DNA of 64,000 bases from Burhinus oedicnemus (GCA_008921705.1 VFFE01007657.1:594175-658174); one strand, 5' to 3'. Numbered from the stretch's first letter, positions 1 to 11,690 are shown. Notes: generated from the letters alone by a model not told the origin. A program made the numbers and translations.

Positions 1-3000
1 TCCACTTTAGATTAATCAGTCATTAGGTGAAAATGCCAACACGGTGCCTGAAAACTATTTGTCTTTACTGCTGCACTTTCTTTTTATTTGTTTCATTTTA
101 AATGACTCCAAAGGGCTCGGCTCTTCCCCTTTTCCTCCTCGGGAGAGGGAGCAGTTTCACTGCCAAGAGCACCAGTCCCGGGTGCTGACCCTCTCCCGTC
201 CCTTACAAGAGCCTTGGATGCTGCTGCATCTGCTTCTCTGCAAATATGCTAATTTGGCACATAAAAAGAGGAAAGTCAAACATGACCATAAACGCAACAA
301 CCAGGGGTTATTATGGGAGCGGACACACAGCCTTGCCGGTGCGAGCGCTGCTGGAGGGTGCCAAGGCTTCTGCTCCAGCCCTGCCTTGTGTTTTACCGGC
401 CTCCGAGCGTGGGGCACGCTGCACAGCCGTGGGGTCCGTGGGGCTGTGCCTGCAGAGACGATGGCAGAGCCAGCCGCCGTGCCACACGTGCCGCCTGGGC
501 TGGGGTACGGCGCGGACGCCGTGGGTGCTGCTTCGGAGGTAAGGGTGAGAGCAGCCAGGGTCCAGTTTTGGTGACCTGGTTCCTGCAAAGGATATTGGAA
601 AACAGTAACAAGATCAGAAACAGGCCGAGATACGCGGCGGGGCTGAGCTGTGAGAGCTGCGAGACCTGCTTACCGTGAGAAATTTAAGGATCTCAATCAG
701 TTGATCAAAGGAGAGGAGACCTGAGCTGCACCAGGGGAAGATATCTGATAGCAGAGGCTTCTCCAGCTTAGCAGGTAAAGCAGGATGCCACAGCTGGAGG
801 TTTCAAAGCAGGAAAAAAAAAAATTGAATTCAAGCACAAACATTTATTTGGGAGAGGAATTAACTGCTGCAGCAAGGGGATGCTGTGGGTCCTTCAGGTA
901 TGGGGTCCTTAAATCCGCGGGTGTCGCTCAGATGCTGAGGTCTAATTCCCTACACTCGCTAAAGGAACTGATGGGGAGTTTTCTCCGCCACGTGCAATGC
1001 AGTGCTAATGCCTGTGGCCTCCTCTGGCTCTGAGACATGAATAAAACAAAACCAGTTCCCAGCTCTTTCACACACACCTCTTTGGAGAGGGAGGGAGTAG
1101 GAGCAGGGTTTGCAGCGTGTCTCCGTGGCTCAGCCTGCTCATACCTCGGTCCCAGTACCCGCCTGCCAGAGACCTGGGTAAATCTGATAAGGCACCTGGG
1201 ATTAGACTTTATCCCACACGAGTCATTTTTGAAGCATGCCTTGTTTTTAGCCAGGCCTGCCCCTTTTCCTGGGGAGCTGCAAACGAACCTCGCTCAGCTC
1301 CCAGGGAATAGAAGCCGATCTGTAAAACACGTTACCAGCCGCGCTGTGGAGGGCTGGGAGGGTGCAGGGGTCACACCGGGGAGAAATCCTGGCCGTGCCC
1401 ACCATCCTTTGCAGAGCAGCCGGAAAGCAGAGGGGAATGTGTAGCCTTCACCAGACCCCCGTCACCGGTCTTGCTGCCTGACGCTGAGACCGTGTCTGGC
1501 TATTTCTTCTCCCCACCTGTTTTAAAAAAGGGAGTTCCATCTCTGCAGGAGCTAAGCATCCTTCAGGAGCAGGATGCAGACAGGGGTGCATGTGGGTGCT
1601 CTTTCCCCTTGCCACCCTGGTGCTCCCCAGGCTGCTCCGTGCTCAGCACCGTGGCGAGGCATTGCCGGGGCAGAGCCTTTGCCCCTGGGGCGCTGGTGGA
1701 TGAAGGTGCTGGAGCCACCCTTGAGGCTGCACCGTGCAGCATTGCAGTGGGGCTGGACCCCCTCTGCAGCTGGAGACAGCAGACCTCCCATGGACATCCT
1801 TAATGATGTGGGGAAGGGGAGACGGGGATGTAATGGAACGAACAGCCCCCCTTCCACAAACCCCATCTCCTACCCCATGCTGGTCCAATGCAACACCCTC
1901 TCCCCGCCTGTGCTTGTGGGTGTCACCCCAGCCTGGCAACAGAGAGGTAACCCCCACAGCTGTCCCGGACCACTCAATTAGGAAAGCCCCCCTTGCAGTG
2001 GCAGCCCTGGCTTGCTGCCCACGTTTCCAGTCCCAGCAGCGGAGTTTGGGAGCAGGAGATGCCCCGCTGTGGGGGTCACTGGGCTGGTTGCCTCAGGGGC
2101 TGGCTCCTTCCCTCCAGCCGCTCCGAGGGGGACGAGGGACCGAAAGGTGCCGGGAGCGTATTCAGGCTTCTCGCTGGAGGAGGGGAGTTTATTGGAAAAC
2201 ACCTGGAATCTATTAGGCCTGGAATATGGAGTCAAGGTTTTGCCGCCTGCAGGCAGCTCAAGTATAAATAGCGGCAAAGGGTTTGTTTTGACTACTTTAA
2301 ATTGTGCAGGTTTCGTGCCCTGAGAATTGGGAGTTTGAAGCTGCTCCTAACGTAATAATCCTCCCGCTTCCCCCTCCCGCCCCAGCGGCCAGGAATCTGC
2401 ACCTTGTTCTCTTCTCCTTCTCATTCCTCTCTTTGTTTGACTATTTTCCCTATTTCCCATCTGTTTATCGCAAACCTCCCTCTTCCTGGAGCCTTCTGGA
2501 GTCTCTGAGGAGGGGAGGGTTGGAAATGTTGTTGCACGCAGGGAAGTGGAGGGGAAAGTTTGGAGCTTTACAATAAAAACCAGAAAGCTGCGGGTAAAAA
2601 AAAGGAAACAAAACCAAATGCCGAATCATCGGGACAGACCTCTCTGTGCGATGGGGTGACCCATCGGTGACGGGGGACAGGCCCCCCCCACCCCCGGGGG
2701 ATGCCGTGAGCATCACCACTGCATCCTGGCTGGGAACAGAGCAGGGAGGTTTGGTGAAGAGCTGCTGTCCCATCGCTGCCGTGTCCTCTCCCGCTCCCAC
2801 GACTGCCACGACGGCAGCGGTGCCCCTGTTAATGCCGTCGTAATAGAGCGGCATGAGGCTCCTAATGGAAATGCTACATCACTGCCAGCATGGAGTCCCC
2901 TCGGTCCTGGCGCTAATGATTATTGCTACTCTCTCGTGCCAATGCCACTGCACCGATGTGTCTGGTGGTTCCAGGCAGAGACTGATGCAGCCTCTGCTCC

Positions 3001-4849
3001 AAGGAGCTGCTGCTCGAAATTAGACCATATATCTGTGAGGAGAAGGAGGAAGGGACCTCTGAGGGCTGTGGGCTCCTGGAGGAGAGCAGTCTGTCAGCAT
3101 TGCTGCTCCATGGGAGCAAGGGATGAGCGTGGCCGCTGAGCTGCCCCAGCCTGCCCCGGCACCGTGTCCCCGCCATCGACACTGTGCTCCCTGCCCGAGG
3201 TCGGCCTTTGTGTCCTGTCCTTGGCATGGTGCCTGGCGGAGTTGCTTCTCGAAGTGTTTTGGCATCACCCAGTGCAAATAGAGCTGCAGGAGAGCATTGG
3301 CATGGTGGCACCCATCCGGTGCAACAGCCATGCGAGTGGAGCCTCTGCTGAGCACGCTGCGGTGGGACACGCGAGACCCTGGGGCTGCCGTGGGGCTGAA
3401 CCACAGCCCCCAGCCTCCAAGGAGAAGCACCGTGAGGGCCGGCGTGTGCCGGGGGCTGCCGCGCGCTGCGGGTAACAGCTCTTCCCTGGCTTCAGAGGTA
3501 GCCATCTGTGCTGTAGACCTGAAAGTCAAACCCTGCTGACAAGCCATCTGGGGTGTCCAAACGACTGCACATGGTGCAATTTATTTTCCTACTTTTCCTT
3601 TTAATCATTGGTTTATTTCATTCATCTGGTGAGAAAACAGCCTTGAAAACCAAGGGTTTACATCCTGGAAAGAGCCTGTGGTGGCCGGGGTAGCTGGATG
3701 CACGGTGAGTGCAGGTGTGGGCTTCTTGGCCGCTCATCTCACGTGGCCGATGGCTGAAGTCATGCCTGGGGGCTCGGGGGGCCGGGAGCCCCGATGTGGG
3801 GAGCCGGGTCAGGCTGCCTGGACACAATAACAAAACACTAATCCACAGGAATAACAGTGGCCATGAACCACCCAGGAGCACCGCGGCACCGCACACACCT
3901 GCGTGGGGGGACGGGGCACGCCAGCGGAAAAAACGATGTTGCCATGGAGATGGAAATTGGGGACCGTCACTCCAAAACATCCCACCACAAGACTCGGGCT
4001 CGCAGGCGGAATTTCCCAGGCTCAGTTTACCCCTTGTACGCATTTCTGCTCTTCATGGTCTTTGTCCTTGTAGTCCAATTTAAGAAATAAAAGTGGATGA
4101 AACCAGGTTGGATGTGAGCTGCTTCGGCAAGGTTGAGCCCAGCCCTGCAAGGTGGGAGCCGGGAGGTGCTCGTGGCCCCGCTCAGCCTGTGAGCAGCCGT
4201 GCCCATCACCAGGGACATGACTATGCCCCAGTCATGGCATGTCCTGCTGCCAGGGCTGCCCAGCTCCCTGGATGGTGTTTGCTTGCAGCCATGCCATGGG
4301 TTGGTCCTGAGGTATCGGCATGGAGCTTCAGCAGCAGGCAAGCCTGGCCAGCATTCCTCCCTGAGCCATATCTTTGCACCGGGAATGCCCATGGAGCCGG
4401 GACAAACTCAAGCTGTCCCCTCCACACTGCTGGAGCCCTGACTTTGCTCCCTGGCCTCCCAGGCTGTCAGCGCTCCCAGCATCCCAGCCTCCTGCACGGA
4501 CCCTCGTGGCATGAGCCGAGGGTCCCAGCGTGGGGTAGCACCTTCCCTCGCCCCCCTTGTGCTGCCAGTGCCTGGCTTCTCTCTGCTGCCCACCCATGTG
4601 CACCCCAGGGTGTCCTGGAGCAGCAGGGTTCTCTGCACAAGATGTCTCCACCTGTCACCCCCTTATCTCCAGAGTGGTCTCTGCCGCTCACCGCTGGGCT
4701 GAACATCACATAGCATCACTGCTGTGACCGGGCCACCACGGGGCGAGACACATGCTGTGGGCTGGGGTCCTGCACCCGCCGTGACTGCGCACATGCTCAA
4801 TCTTGTCTCCTTTCACGTGGAATTAGCGTGACACAATTAAAGCATCTCG
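1..4849. other. No gene recognised; unique GC-rich DNA
   Basis: Positions 1-115 are AT-rich (GATTAATCAGTCATTAGG at 11-28), possibly the right end of an element outside the window. The rest is GC-rich with TG/CA-heavy, CpG-poor sequence. Overlapping frames on both strands (up to 206 codons at 4093-4713) have low-complexity translations. A 77-codon frame at 3857-4090 ends in a hydrophobic stretch (YAFLLFMVFVLVVQ) but lacks any other support. Confidence 0.6.
3938..3951 (+). promoter_or_regulatory. X-box-like motif
   Basis: GTTGCCATGGAGAT has an intact GTTGCC half with a two-base AT spacer and a degenerate second half (GGAGAT for RGYAAC). It is one isolated hit and could be chance. Confidence 0.3.
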
Positions 4850-5110
4850 TTAGACGGCGTTATTTACTCCAAAGGAAACGTGCGGCCGGCCGCGGGGAGC
4901 TGGCAGCTCGGTGTTTCGCACATCATTATGTTCCCCTCGCAGCTTTGAAGTCGGAGAGCCGAGGCAGCTCTTATTCCCTCGGCGGGCTCCCGCGCGCCCG
5001 GGCAGAGGCGGTGGCAGGAGGGCCCCGAGGAAGGCGTGCGGCACCAGCCAGCCTCTTCTTAACCCGGGTCGTCACCCTGCGGAGCGTCTCCCGAAGCCAT
5101 CGCCACGTGG
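4850..5110. promoter_or_regulatory. CpG-dense patch (CpG island candidate)
   Basis: CpG is frequent here, including GGCCGGCCGCGG near 4884, CCCGCGCGCCCGGG near 4988, CCCGGGTCGTC near 5062 and GCGGAGCG near 5081. In the flanking sequence CpG is mostly depleted to TpG/CpA. CpG-dense, GC-rich patches in vertebrates commonly mark unmethylated promoters or developmental-gene regulatory sites. A 249-codon plus-strand frame (4828-5577) crosses it, but the translation is low-complexity and resembles no family. No TATA box at a sensible spacing was seen. Confidence 0.5.
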
Positions 5111-5749
5111 CTCAGCAGCCCGACAGGGCAGCTCGTGACCACCGCTGCCCCCAGAGCTGTGGGCTGGGACGGGTGCATGGGGCCGGAGACGAAGGTTCCT
5201 TTGATGCCTCGGGTTTATTTACAAACGACGTGCGATATCCTGTTCCTCTTGGCGCAGCGGGAATCGAGCAGCAGAGAGTGTGGGTTTGCTCAGCCTGCCA
5301 GGCCTCCCCGGGCAGTGCAGGACCCAAATGTTCCTTCACCTTTCCCTCTTCCCGGAGTTTATCCCACCCTTTTTTTGATCTTCCTCTGCCCTTGCTGCTC
5401 CTCCTTTTCTTTTTTCAGCGTGACTTACTGCTCCGTGCCAGTGGCATGAATCCTTTTATCCCTCCGTGCCCACGCAGCAGGGCTGGAGGAAGCTGCCCGG
5501 GCAGATGGGTCATCTCCAAGGTTAAGCAGCATCTCGGCTTCGGTCCCAGCTGCCACTTGCCTCCGTCCTTGCGTTAAGGTTGGAGGCGTCTGCCAGCGTG
5601 GCAGGCTCTGCCTGGGCTGCGGGGATTTCACCAATCATTTCTTTTAATAGGACTGGGGGGAAGCAAAAAAGAAAAAAAAACCAACCCAAAACAAAATGTT
5701 ATTTTCACACCTCTTTAACCAGCCAGCTCATCCTTTCTGTTAGGCGCTG

Positions 5750-6050
5750 GCTGAGAGTTGCCTTCCCCGCGGCATTTCTGCCCGAGCTCTGGCGCGGGTC
5801 CCAGCCGGGGCTGTGTGCCCGCGGTGACCGGCGGGGCCGCCGGCGGCAGGCGAGAGGGACGGGGCGAGGAGGCACCGCGTCGTGGGGGCAGAGCACGGCA
5901 AGGCGGGTGCCTCCTGCCCTGAGGTGCCCCGAGGGTCCCATCCCAACACGGGGACCCTCAGCAGGTTCCTTGAAGCAGCTCCAGCCCCGGCGGACCCTTG
6001 TGGGTTTCCACCAGCCGCCGCGTCTCAGCCGCCACTGCCAAATGTTTGGG
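5750..6050. promoter_or_regulatory. CpG-dense patch (CpG island candidate)
   Basis: A second CpG cluster, densest at 5815-5885, with GGCGGGGCCGCCGGCGG-type sequence and many CCGG and CGCG sites. It lies ~650 bp downstream of the 4850 patch, so the pair may be one eroded island of about 1.2 kb. Frames of 78-167 codons on both strands overlap here and are read as GC artefacts. No first exon could be assigned. Confidence 0.5.
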
Positions 6051-6431
6051 GGAGAGGAGCCAAGTCAGGCAGTCGGGAGATAAATCTGAGCTCTCTCTGG
6101 CTGCACTGGGACTTTGCTGGGGATTAATTGGAGGCAGCGGTTCTCCTCCTGCTCCTCTCCCCCCATCCCAGGGCTGGGGCGGCCGGGGCGGCTGCCCGGG
6201 CTGGCCTGGCTCCTCACGGGAAGCTGCCGACATGTTTTCAGCATGAGGAAGGTGCGTGTGTGCTTGAGCTCAGGCGCAATCGCTTGTGAAGGTGGGAGGA
6301 GGCGGAGGATGTGCTAAACTATGAATGAGCGCCGATCGGAGCCTCTCCCATGCAACCCCGACAGCCTCTCTCCGTGAAATATTTAGAGGTGCTTGCAAGA
6401 TGTTGTTAGATCTGGCTGCTTGTGGGATTGC

Positions 6432-6447
6432 TTTTTTTTTTTTTTTT
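6432..6447. repeat. Poly(T) tract
   Basis: A run of 16 T inside an AT-rich segment. No retroelement was recognised next to it. Confidence 0.9.
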
Positions 6448-6979
6448 CCTTGACAAAAGCCTGGCGTGCACCTGAAGTTAAAGCTAATCTAAACAGTAAG
6501 GAAAAATAAACACTGGGATGTAAAGGAGGGACAATAGCCCCAGCACTAAAAAAGCAGGGGAGTGGGAATTGGCAGCGGCTGGTTTATTAGGCACACAGCA
6601 CCAAAAACATCCGACGGGTGTTACAGGATGCAAAATACAGTCTCGGTGCAGCAGGATAAGGCATGGGGAGATGTCGGTGCTTGTCATCCCGGAGCACCGC
6701 AATGCTCCTCACAGCCTGAATTAATCAGTCTGCCAGGAGCAGCCTTGCTCTGACCTCCGCCCTCCCCTCCGCCCTCCCCAGCAGCAGAGAAGCTGGGAGT
6801 TAAACGCAATTTAAAGACTACCTCTTTCCAAATGTACAGCATGAATACACCTGGGGTAGCTGCAAGCGCCCTGCAGCCACCGGTAACCCCCACCCAGGGT
6901 GCCGATGGCTTCAGTGCCGAGGGTGCCAGCGCGCATCGAGCAGGGGTCCCAGCCCGCAGCCACTCGGCATCCTCCTCCA

Positions 6980-7435
6980 GCGTGTTATGGCGAGGATGTA
7001 ATTTCTAAAATAACATGTTACTCTTGCTTAATTATCCCACTTTATAGAAGTCACTTCCGGCGCCGAGCTCGAGTTATGAGATGCATTTCGGAGCCATTGT
7101 CTGGGTGCCAGGAAAGCAGAAAAAGAGAGAGTCAGAGTTATGATTGTTATTGGAGTGTTTTATTTTGGTTTTTAGATGTCTGGATTTCTGTTATAAAATG
7201 TATGAACTGCAAAGGAACTTAAATCTTTATGTTCACAATATTAGCTTCTCATTTCTAGGCTGAAATAGTTATGGCTCTTCTGAATTCTCTTGGAAATATT
7301 CTGCATGTTTATTTTTTTCCCCCAAGTGTTTATGTAACTTCCTCTGGAAGCTCGATTTTTAGTTAATTAAGTTTTTGTCCAGAAATTTCCTTGCTTGGTT
7401 TCTTTGTTAATACACCCGGCATTTCCAGTTAAGAC
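6980..7435. promoter_or_regulatory. AT-rich island with homeobox words
   Basis: It starts with GTAATTTCTAAAATAAC (6998-7014) and CTTAATTATCCC (7027-7038, TAATTA). The centre holds ATGATTGTTATTGGAG (7140-7155, HOX/SOX-like) and AGTTAATTAAG (7361-7371). A short frame of 107 codons (6899-7222) overlaps but has no recognisable domain. Candidate conserved non-coding element. Confidence 0.35.
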
Positions 7436-7929
7436 CATAGCTGCGTCTCTGCTAAGTTCACTTGGTTTCCACCACATAAAATACACTGCTTGAAGGGTTT
7501 CGGCTTTCCTAGGAGCAGACCCAGCCCAGCTGCAGCTTCAAAGATGCTCGAGAAGCCGCAGGAGGTGCGAGTCCTCCATGGTCCGGTGTGGTCAGAGCCG
7601 GCGCGGCTGTGGGGGTGGCGGGCAGGAGGAGCAGGTGCCGTTCCGCCGGTGATGGTTTTGGCAGCACCAAAACCCGCTTGGATGGGGATCTGGGGGTAAC
7701 GGCACGCTGGGGCTGGAGCCGGCGGGCTGAGGTCGCTCCCCACTCGCCTCCACGAACGCAGCGTGAGGCTGAGGGGGGGAAAGGGGTGACTGGAGACAAA
7801 GCCTCCCCCCGGCTTGCCCCAGGTCCTCCTCCCCAACGGCGCGGCTGAGTCAGCCCGGCTCTCTCCTCGCTGCGCCGCTGCCTTCCCCAGCCCCTTTGCA
7901 CGTCCCTGCCGGTGTCTAACACCTTTTCA

Positions 7930-8215
7930 CTGTAATGTCATCTGAAGATTTAATTAAGGTGCTGTTTGTTCCCTCTCCTAGATAATTAATTGAAGGTGTT
8001 AGATAAAACCAGGCCTAACACCAATCCTTGCTGGGTCTGAACAGCGCCTTCCAGCTCAAGATATTATTGTTCCCTTTTGTTTCAGATCCTTCAGCGTGTT
8101 CTCAGCCCCTGTGAAAAGGCTTATATCCAAACCAATTTGAATTAATTTTTCAAGCAAGATACCACAAGACAGAGATACTATTAAAGGCTTTGCTAGAAAT
8201 CAGGATTCATTAGAA
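7930..8215 (-). mobile_element. Ancient CR1/L3-type LINE, antisense ORF2 fragment
   Basis: A diverged antisense piece of LINE ORF2 from the CR1/L3 clade. The plus strand shows, in the order expected for an inverted element, TAATGTCATCTGAAGATTTA (about 7933), a degenerate ATAATTAATTGAAGGTGTT segment, ACACCAATCCTTGCTGGG (about 8019), CAAACCAATTTGAATTAA (about 8127), and finally a GATACCACAAGACAGAG ... AAAGGCTTTGCTAGAAATC block (8159-8203). That last block corresponds to the region just before the FDKVP motif seen in the 21.2-21.8 kb copy. No frame is intact. The diagnosis rests on the order of these blocks against remembered consensus sequence, and substitutions are heavy, so it is an old insertion. 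Confidence 0.75.
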
Positions 8216-10476
8216 CACACCCGGCTGCCGTTCCCTCCCCTACACGTTCTGCCCTTCAATAAAAAGACAAAAAAGAAAAACAGTTTTAACTGCCAGGGCT
8301 TTGGTGTCTAAGCCAAAGGACGTGCGGGGCTGTAGGGAAACCAATCCCTCATGTGCCACAGCAGCGAGGAGGCTTTCGGCAGAGACCTTGTACGTGCTCT
8401 GTAGCGGCTGTCCCGGCAGAGCCCGGCGGTGGTCCCGGGGGTGGCATCTCGCCCAGGGAGGTGTGCGGTGATGCTGGCATCGCCTTGGGCAGCGGCAATC
8501 CAGCCTCCATGTGTGCTGCCCCGTTCCCATCACACTAACACCGTGCCACGGCTGGGGTCAGGGCCCGGACTTGAATTTTGCCAATGGTTGCCTTTGGAGA
8601 GCAACCTGCAAGGGCTCCTCCGAGGTGACATGGACATCACGTGTGATTGCCAGCAAAACCCCTGGTCACAGACCCCCCAGCATTTCTACTTTCCTTTCAC
8701 TGGTCTGTCCCAGGGGCCAGGACCATCCGAACCCAGCCAGTCGCAGTAGCAATGCCGGGCTCTGGAAAGGCGGCTGCGGTGGCCGGCAGCGCTCTGCACG
8801 TGGCCGAGGGATGTCTCCTCCGAGCAGGCGAGGAGGGTCTGGCCCGGAGCAGCCCCATCGAGCACCTCCCTCGATTCAGCCCAGTTCCCTCCATCCTCGA
8901 GTCAGGGGCTCGCTCTCTCCTGCTCTGGAGAGGACCCTTACAAATGATCAAAGCAGCTGGAAAGCTTTTGTAATTTCTCCTTTAAATGAAATTTTGTAGA
9001 GCGAGAAGAATCCAGCGGTTGTTATTTAAAGAGAGGGGCCTATCAGCAACGGGGTTTTTGTAATGAGTCAGTTTGAGAGTGTTCCCGCTGACAGTCCGGG
9101 TGCCTTTACCCTCATCTTAATGCAAGATTTTTAATGTAATTAGCAGTAAGTGTTTGATAGCAAATGTACTCTCGGCACACGGCACCCCAGTTTGCCTGCA
9201 CCACCGGCACCTTGCAGCCCTCTGGGGAAGACAGATGGTGTCTGAAGGGGTTCAGCCCCATTTCTTGCCTCTCTTGGGCAAGGTGCAATTTATAGCATCC
9301 GCACAGCCCGGGGCTGCGCTGCTCCGGCAGCAGCAAGGAGCAGCAGCGAGCGGGGCAGAGCGGGGCTGGGAGAGGATGCCCGGTCTGTCCTGACAGCCGG
9401 GGATGGAGCGGGCTGGGGGATTTGTGTCTGAGGTCGCTTTTAATTCAGACCCCTAGAAGCGCTGACGGGAAGATAACAAAAGGCCCGATTTTCGGCACTG
9501 GTGTATTCCAGCCATGCGTCCAGCCTGCCTCTGCTGTCGGACAAAATGCCAACCACCCTCCCCGACTCCCCAAAGCACTGCAGGGAGGCACGGGGTGTTC
9601 TCCCAGCCTGGCTTACGTTGCCCTGTGCATTGCATTTAAATGGAGCCCTTTCCGTCTCCTTAACAAGAATGACACCGCTTTGCTTATTGCCTATTAACTC
9701 GAGAGGTGAACACATCAGCCAGCAGAATCAGAAACATTTACCATGAAAAGGAAAAGCTGAAATCCCATTTTCTACCCGCAGCTCAATGGGAAATGGTCTG
9801 TCAGGGCCAGGCAGGGCTGCGAGCGGCTGCGTTCGTTAGGCGCCCGCTCCGCAGTCAGCACTTCCCAGCCGCACTGGAGGACCCCCGGAAAGAAAAGCAC
9901 CTCGACAGTGCCAGCATCGAGGACCAAAGGGATAAATTCCCCCATGTTTTCCCAGTTTCTGTCCTTAGTGCTCCCACCTGTCCCACTGGTACCCGCACCC
10001 GTGCACCCCCTCTCCTCTGGGGACGGTGGCACCAGACAGTCGAAGCCAGAGGAGGTCACACCACCGTCCAGGGACAGCGGCACAGGAGACCTCCGCTCCC
10101 TTCCTTCTCCTCTGAGCACGGCCCGTTAGTTCTGGGGATTTGGGTTTCCATTAGTGCCTGTTTGGTGGCCTTTCTCCTTTACACTGGCATTTCCACGGCT
10201 GCTTAACTTCAGTGCATTTCATTAGCACAGAGGTTTCTGTCGATATTAGAAAGTCACTGCAATCATCAGGGGGATTTGCACGGCTGTTAGCCCAGGAGCT
10301 TCGCTGCTTGGCAGCGTGTTTGCCAGCATTTTTGCAGAAGAAGATGCCTTCGACATGCACCCTGTTGGCAGGGACGTCATACCCCTGTGTCCCACTCTGC
10401 ACTGAAGGTGCTGCAGCTGTGGCTCTGGCAGAGCAAAGGCAGCGGTGGAGACGCCAGCCCCAGCCAGGAGCTGCAC
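8216..10476. other. No gene recognised; mixed unique DNA
   Basis: After the LINE fragment comes ~700 bp of GC-rich sequence, then the AT-rich island at 8935-9170, then GC-rich DNA up to the minisatellite. Short AT-rich words occur near 9600-9760 and 10205-10265 (GCATTTCATTAGCACAG). Frames reaching 166 codons are unrecognised. Confidence 0.6.
8935..9170. promoter_or_regulatory. AT-rich island with TCF/LEF, E-box and AP-1 words
   Basis: ATCAAAG (8947-8953, TCF/LEF core) abuts CAGCTG (8954-8959, E-box), followed by TTTAAATGAAATTTTG, TTGTTATTTAAAG, a full TGAGTCA AP-1 site (9064-9070) and TTAATGTAATTAGCAG (9131-9146, homeodomain ATTA). The close packing in a GC-rich setting suggests an enhancer. 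Each word is common by chance. Confidence 0.35.
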
Positions 10477-10680
10477 ATGCCCACTGGGATGCCCATGCCT
10501 ATTGGGGTGCCCATGTGCTCTAGGATACCCATGCTCACCGGGATGCCTTCTTGGATGCCCACACCCACTGGGATGTCCATGCCCACCAGGATGCCTGTGT
10601 TCACCGGGATGTCCATGCCCACTGGAGTGCCCATGCTCACTGGGTTGCCCATGCCCACCAGGACACCTGTACACACCATG
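10477..10680 (+). repeat. 18-bp minisatellite, about 11 degenerate copies
   Basis: The unit is roughly CCCATGCCCACYGGGATG, repeated head to tail from the first ATGCCCACTGGG to the CACACCATGG at the right edge. One interruption (CCTTCTTGGATG near 10544) is 12 bp, a loss of 6 bp from the unit. Because 18 is a multiple of three, the array stays open in several frames on both strands and creates hexapeptide-repeat pseudo-ORFs such as MPTGMP or GMDIPV. I treat those as artefacts: no start context, splice sites or conserved flanks support translation. Confidence 0.9.
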
Positions 10681-11329
10681 GCAATGGCATCCCCATCAGC
10701 AAGTGCTATTGCCTCTTCCCTGCCACGGGGCACACAGCGTGCTGCCAGGTCATCCTCCCTTCTGGCCCGTCACTTACCACCCATCTCCTTCCCATGGCAC
10801 TCATTTCTTCCTCATCCCTGCTTGCCCTTTGCTGGCATCTTGTGAGCCACAGAGGCAGGCGGAGGGACGCCGGGTGGCAGGGAGTGTGGCAGTAGCAGGA
10901 CAGTGGGGCTGTGGAGATGGCCGCCCACCTCTTCCCACTTCCCCAGTGCTCTTTGGGGCCGGCTAGCCTTTCGCGGACAGTGCAGTTCTGTTTTGCATCA
11001 CCGCTTTGAAAAGCCCTTGGAGAGAGCAGTGATTTATGAGAGGTTTCTTGTACGAGGGGAAATAAACCTCTGACCAGACCCAACTGAAATCCACACTGCT
11101 TAATTTTCTGTGGAATCAGGATTTTACCCCTATCTGAGGATTTTGCTTCTTTCCAAGAAAAACAACTAGTGCCTTTCTCATAAACAGCCACTTTCTTTCC
11201 CTTTTCAGAAGCAGGGCTGGCTGGGAAGGGCTCCTCTCCCCACCGGCCCGTGCGCCCTGGTCCTCACTCCTCCACGCCGGAGCCCTGCGGTTCGCAAATC
11301 ACCACGTTTCCGACCAGCACCGAAGCGAG

Positions 11330-11510
11330 AACATCTGCTGGGGAAGTCAACAGTAATTAATTAGCTTTTAACTGGGAGATAGAAAAGTGGGAGAGAGGCA
11401 TGGACCCTTTTAATGAGAATAAAAGGTGTTTAAGTTTGGAGGAGCATAGAGGCGCCCCGGTTACTTTGTAATATGATAAGGGGTTGGGAATTTAAACCAG
11501 AAATGGAGGG
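11330..11510. promoter_or_regulatory. AT-rich island
   Basis: It contains CAGTAATTAATTAGC (11350-11364, two overlapping TAATTA cores), TTTTAATGAGAATAAAAGG (11408-11426) and GTAATATGATAAGG. Unique sequence with no transposon signature. Candidate regulatory element only. Confidence 0.3.
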
Positions 11511-11668
11511 GCATGGGGGGGAGTTTCTGGTGCTCCGGCTAACTCCGGTGGAGCCTAGGAGGGAGATGCTGCTGGAGGGCTGTGGTTCCTAGAGCAAAGG
11601 GGTTTCCAGGTGGGATCAAGAATGGCTCAGCCCTTGCCTTGCCCCCAGCTGTGTGCAGGCAGGGTGCT

Positions 11669-11690
11669 GGGGTGGGGTGGGGGGCTGGGG
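11669..11690 (+). other. G-quadruplex-forming sequence
   Basis: Four runs of at least four G with loops of one or two bases (GGGG-T-GGGG-T-GGGGGG-CT-GGGG). This satisfies the standard G4 rule with very short loops, so a stable parallel quadruplex is plausible. No gene-related role is implied. Confidence 0.7.

Larger units (their letters stand above)
6051..7929. other. No gene recognised; AT-rich then GC-rich unique DNA
   Basis: Downstream of the CpG patches the sequence turns AT-rich around the poly(T) at 6432 and again at 6980-7435 (listed separately). Positions 7480-7860 are GC-rich, with antisense frames of 135-137 codons that resemble nothing known. No splice-site-bounded exon was found. 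Confidence 0.6.

Noticed and set aside
3857..4090. 77-codon frame ending in a hydrophobic tail
   Set aside because: The tail could be a membrane anchor but the rest is unrecognised, and the hydrophobicity comes from a T-rich stretch; one chance ORF among hundreds.
4828..5577. 249-codon plus-strand frame over the CpG patch
   Set aside because: Composition follows the CpG-rich DNA; no recognisable domain, and no splice or start evidence.
10387..10845. Repetitive proteins encoded by the minisatellite
   Set aside because: Frames stay open because the unit is 18 bp; no independent support for translation.
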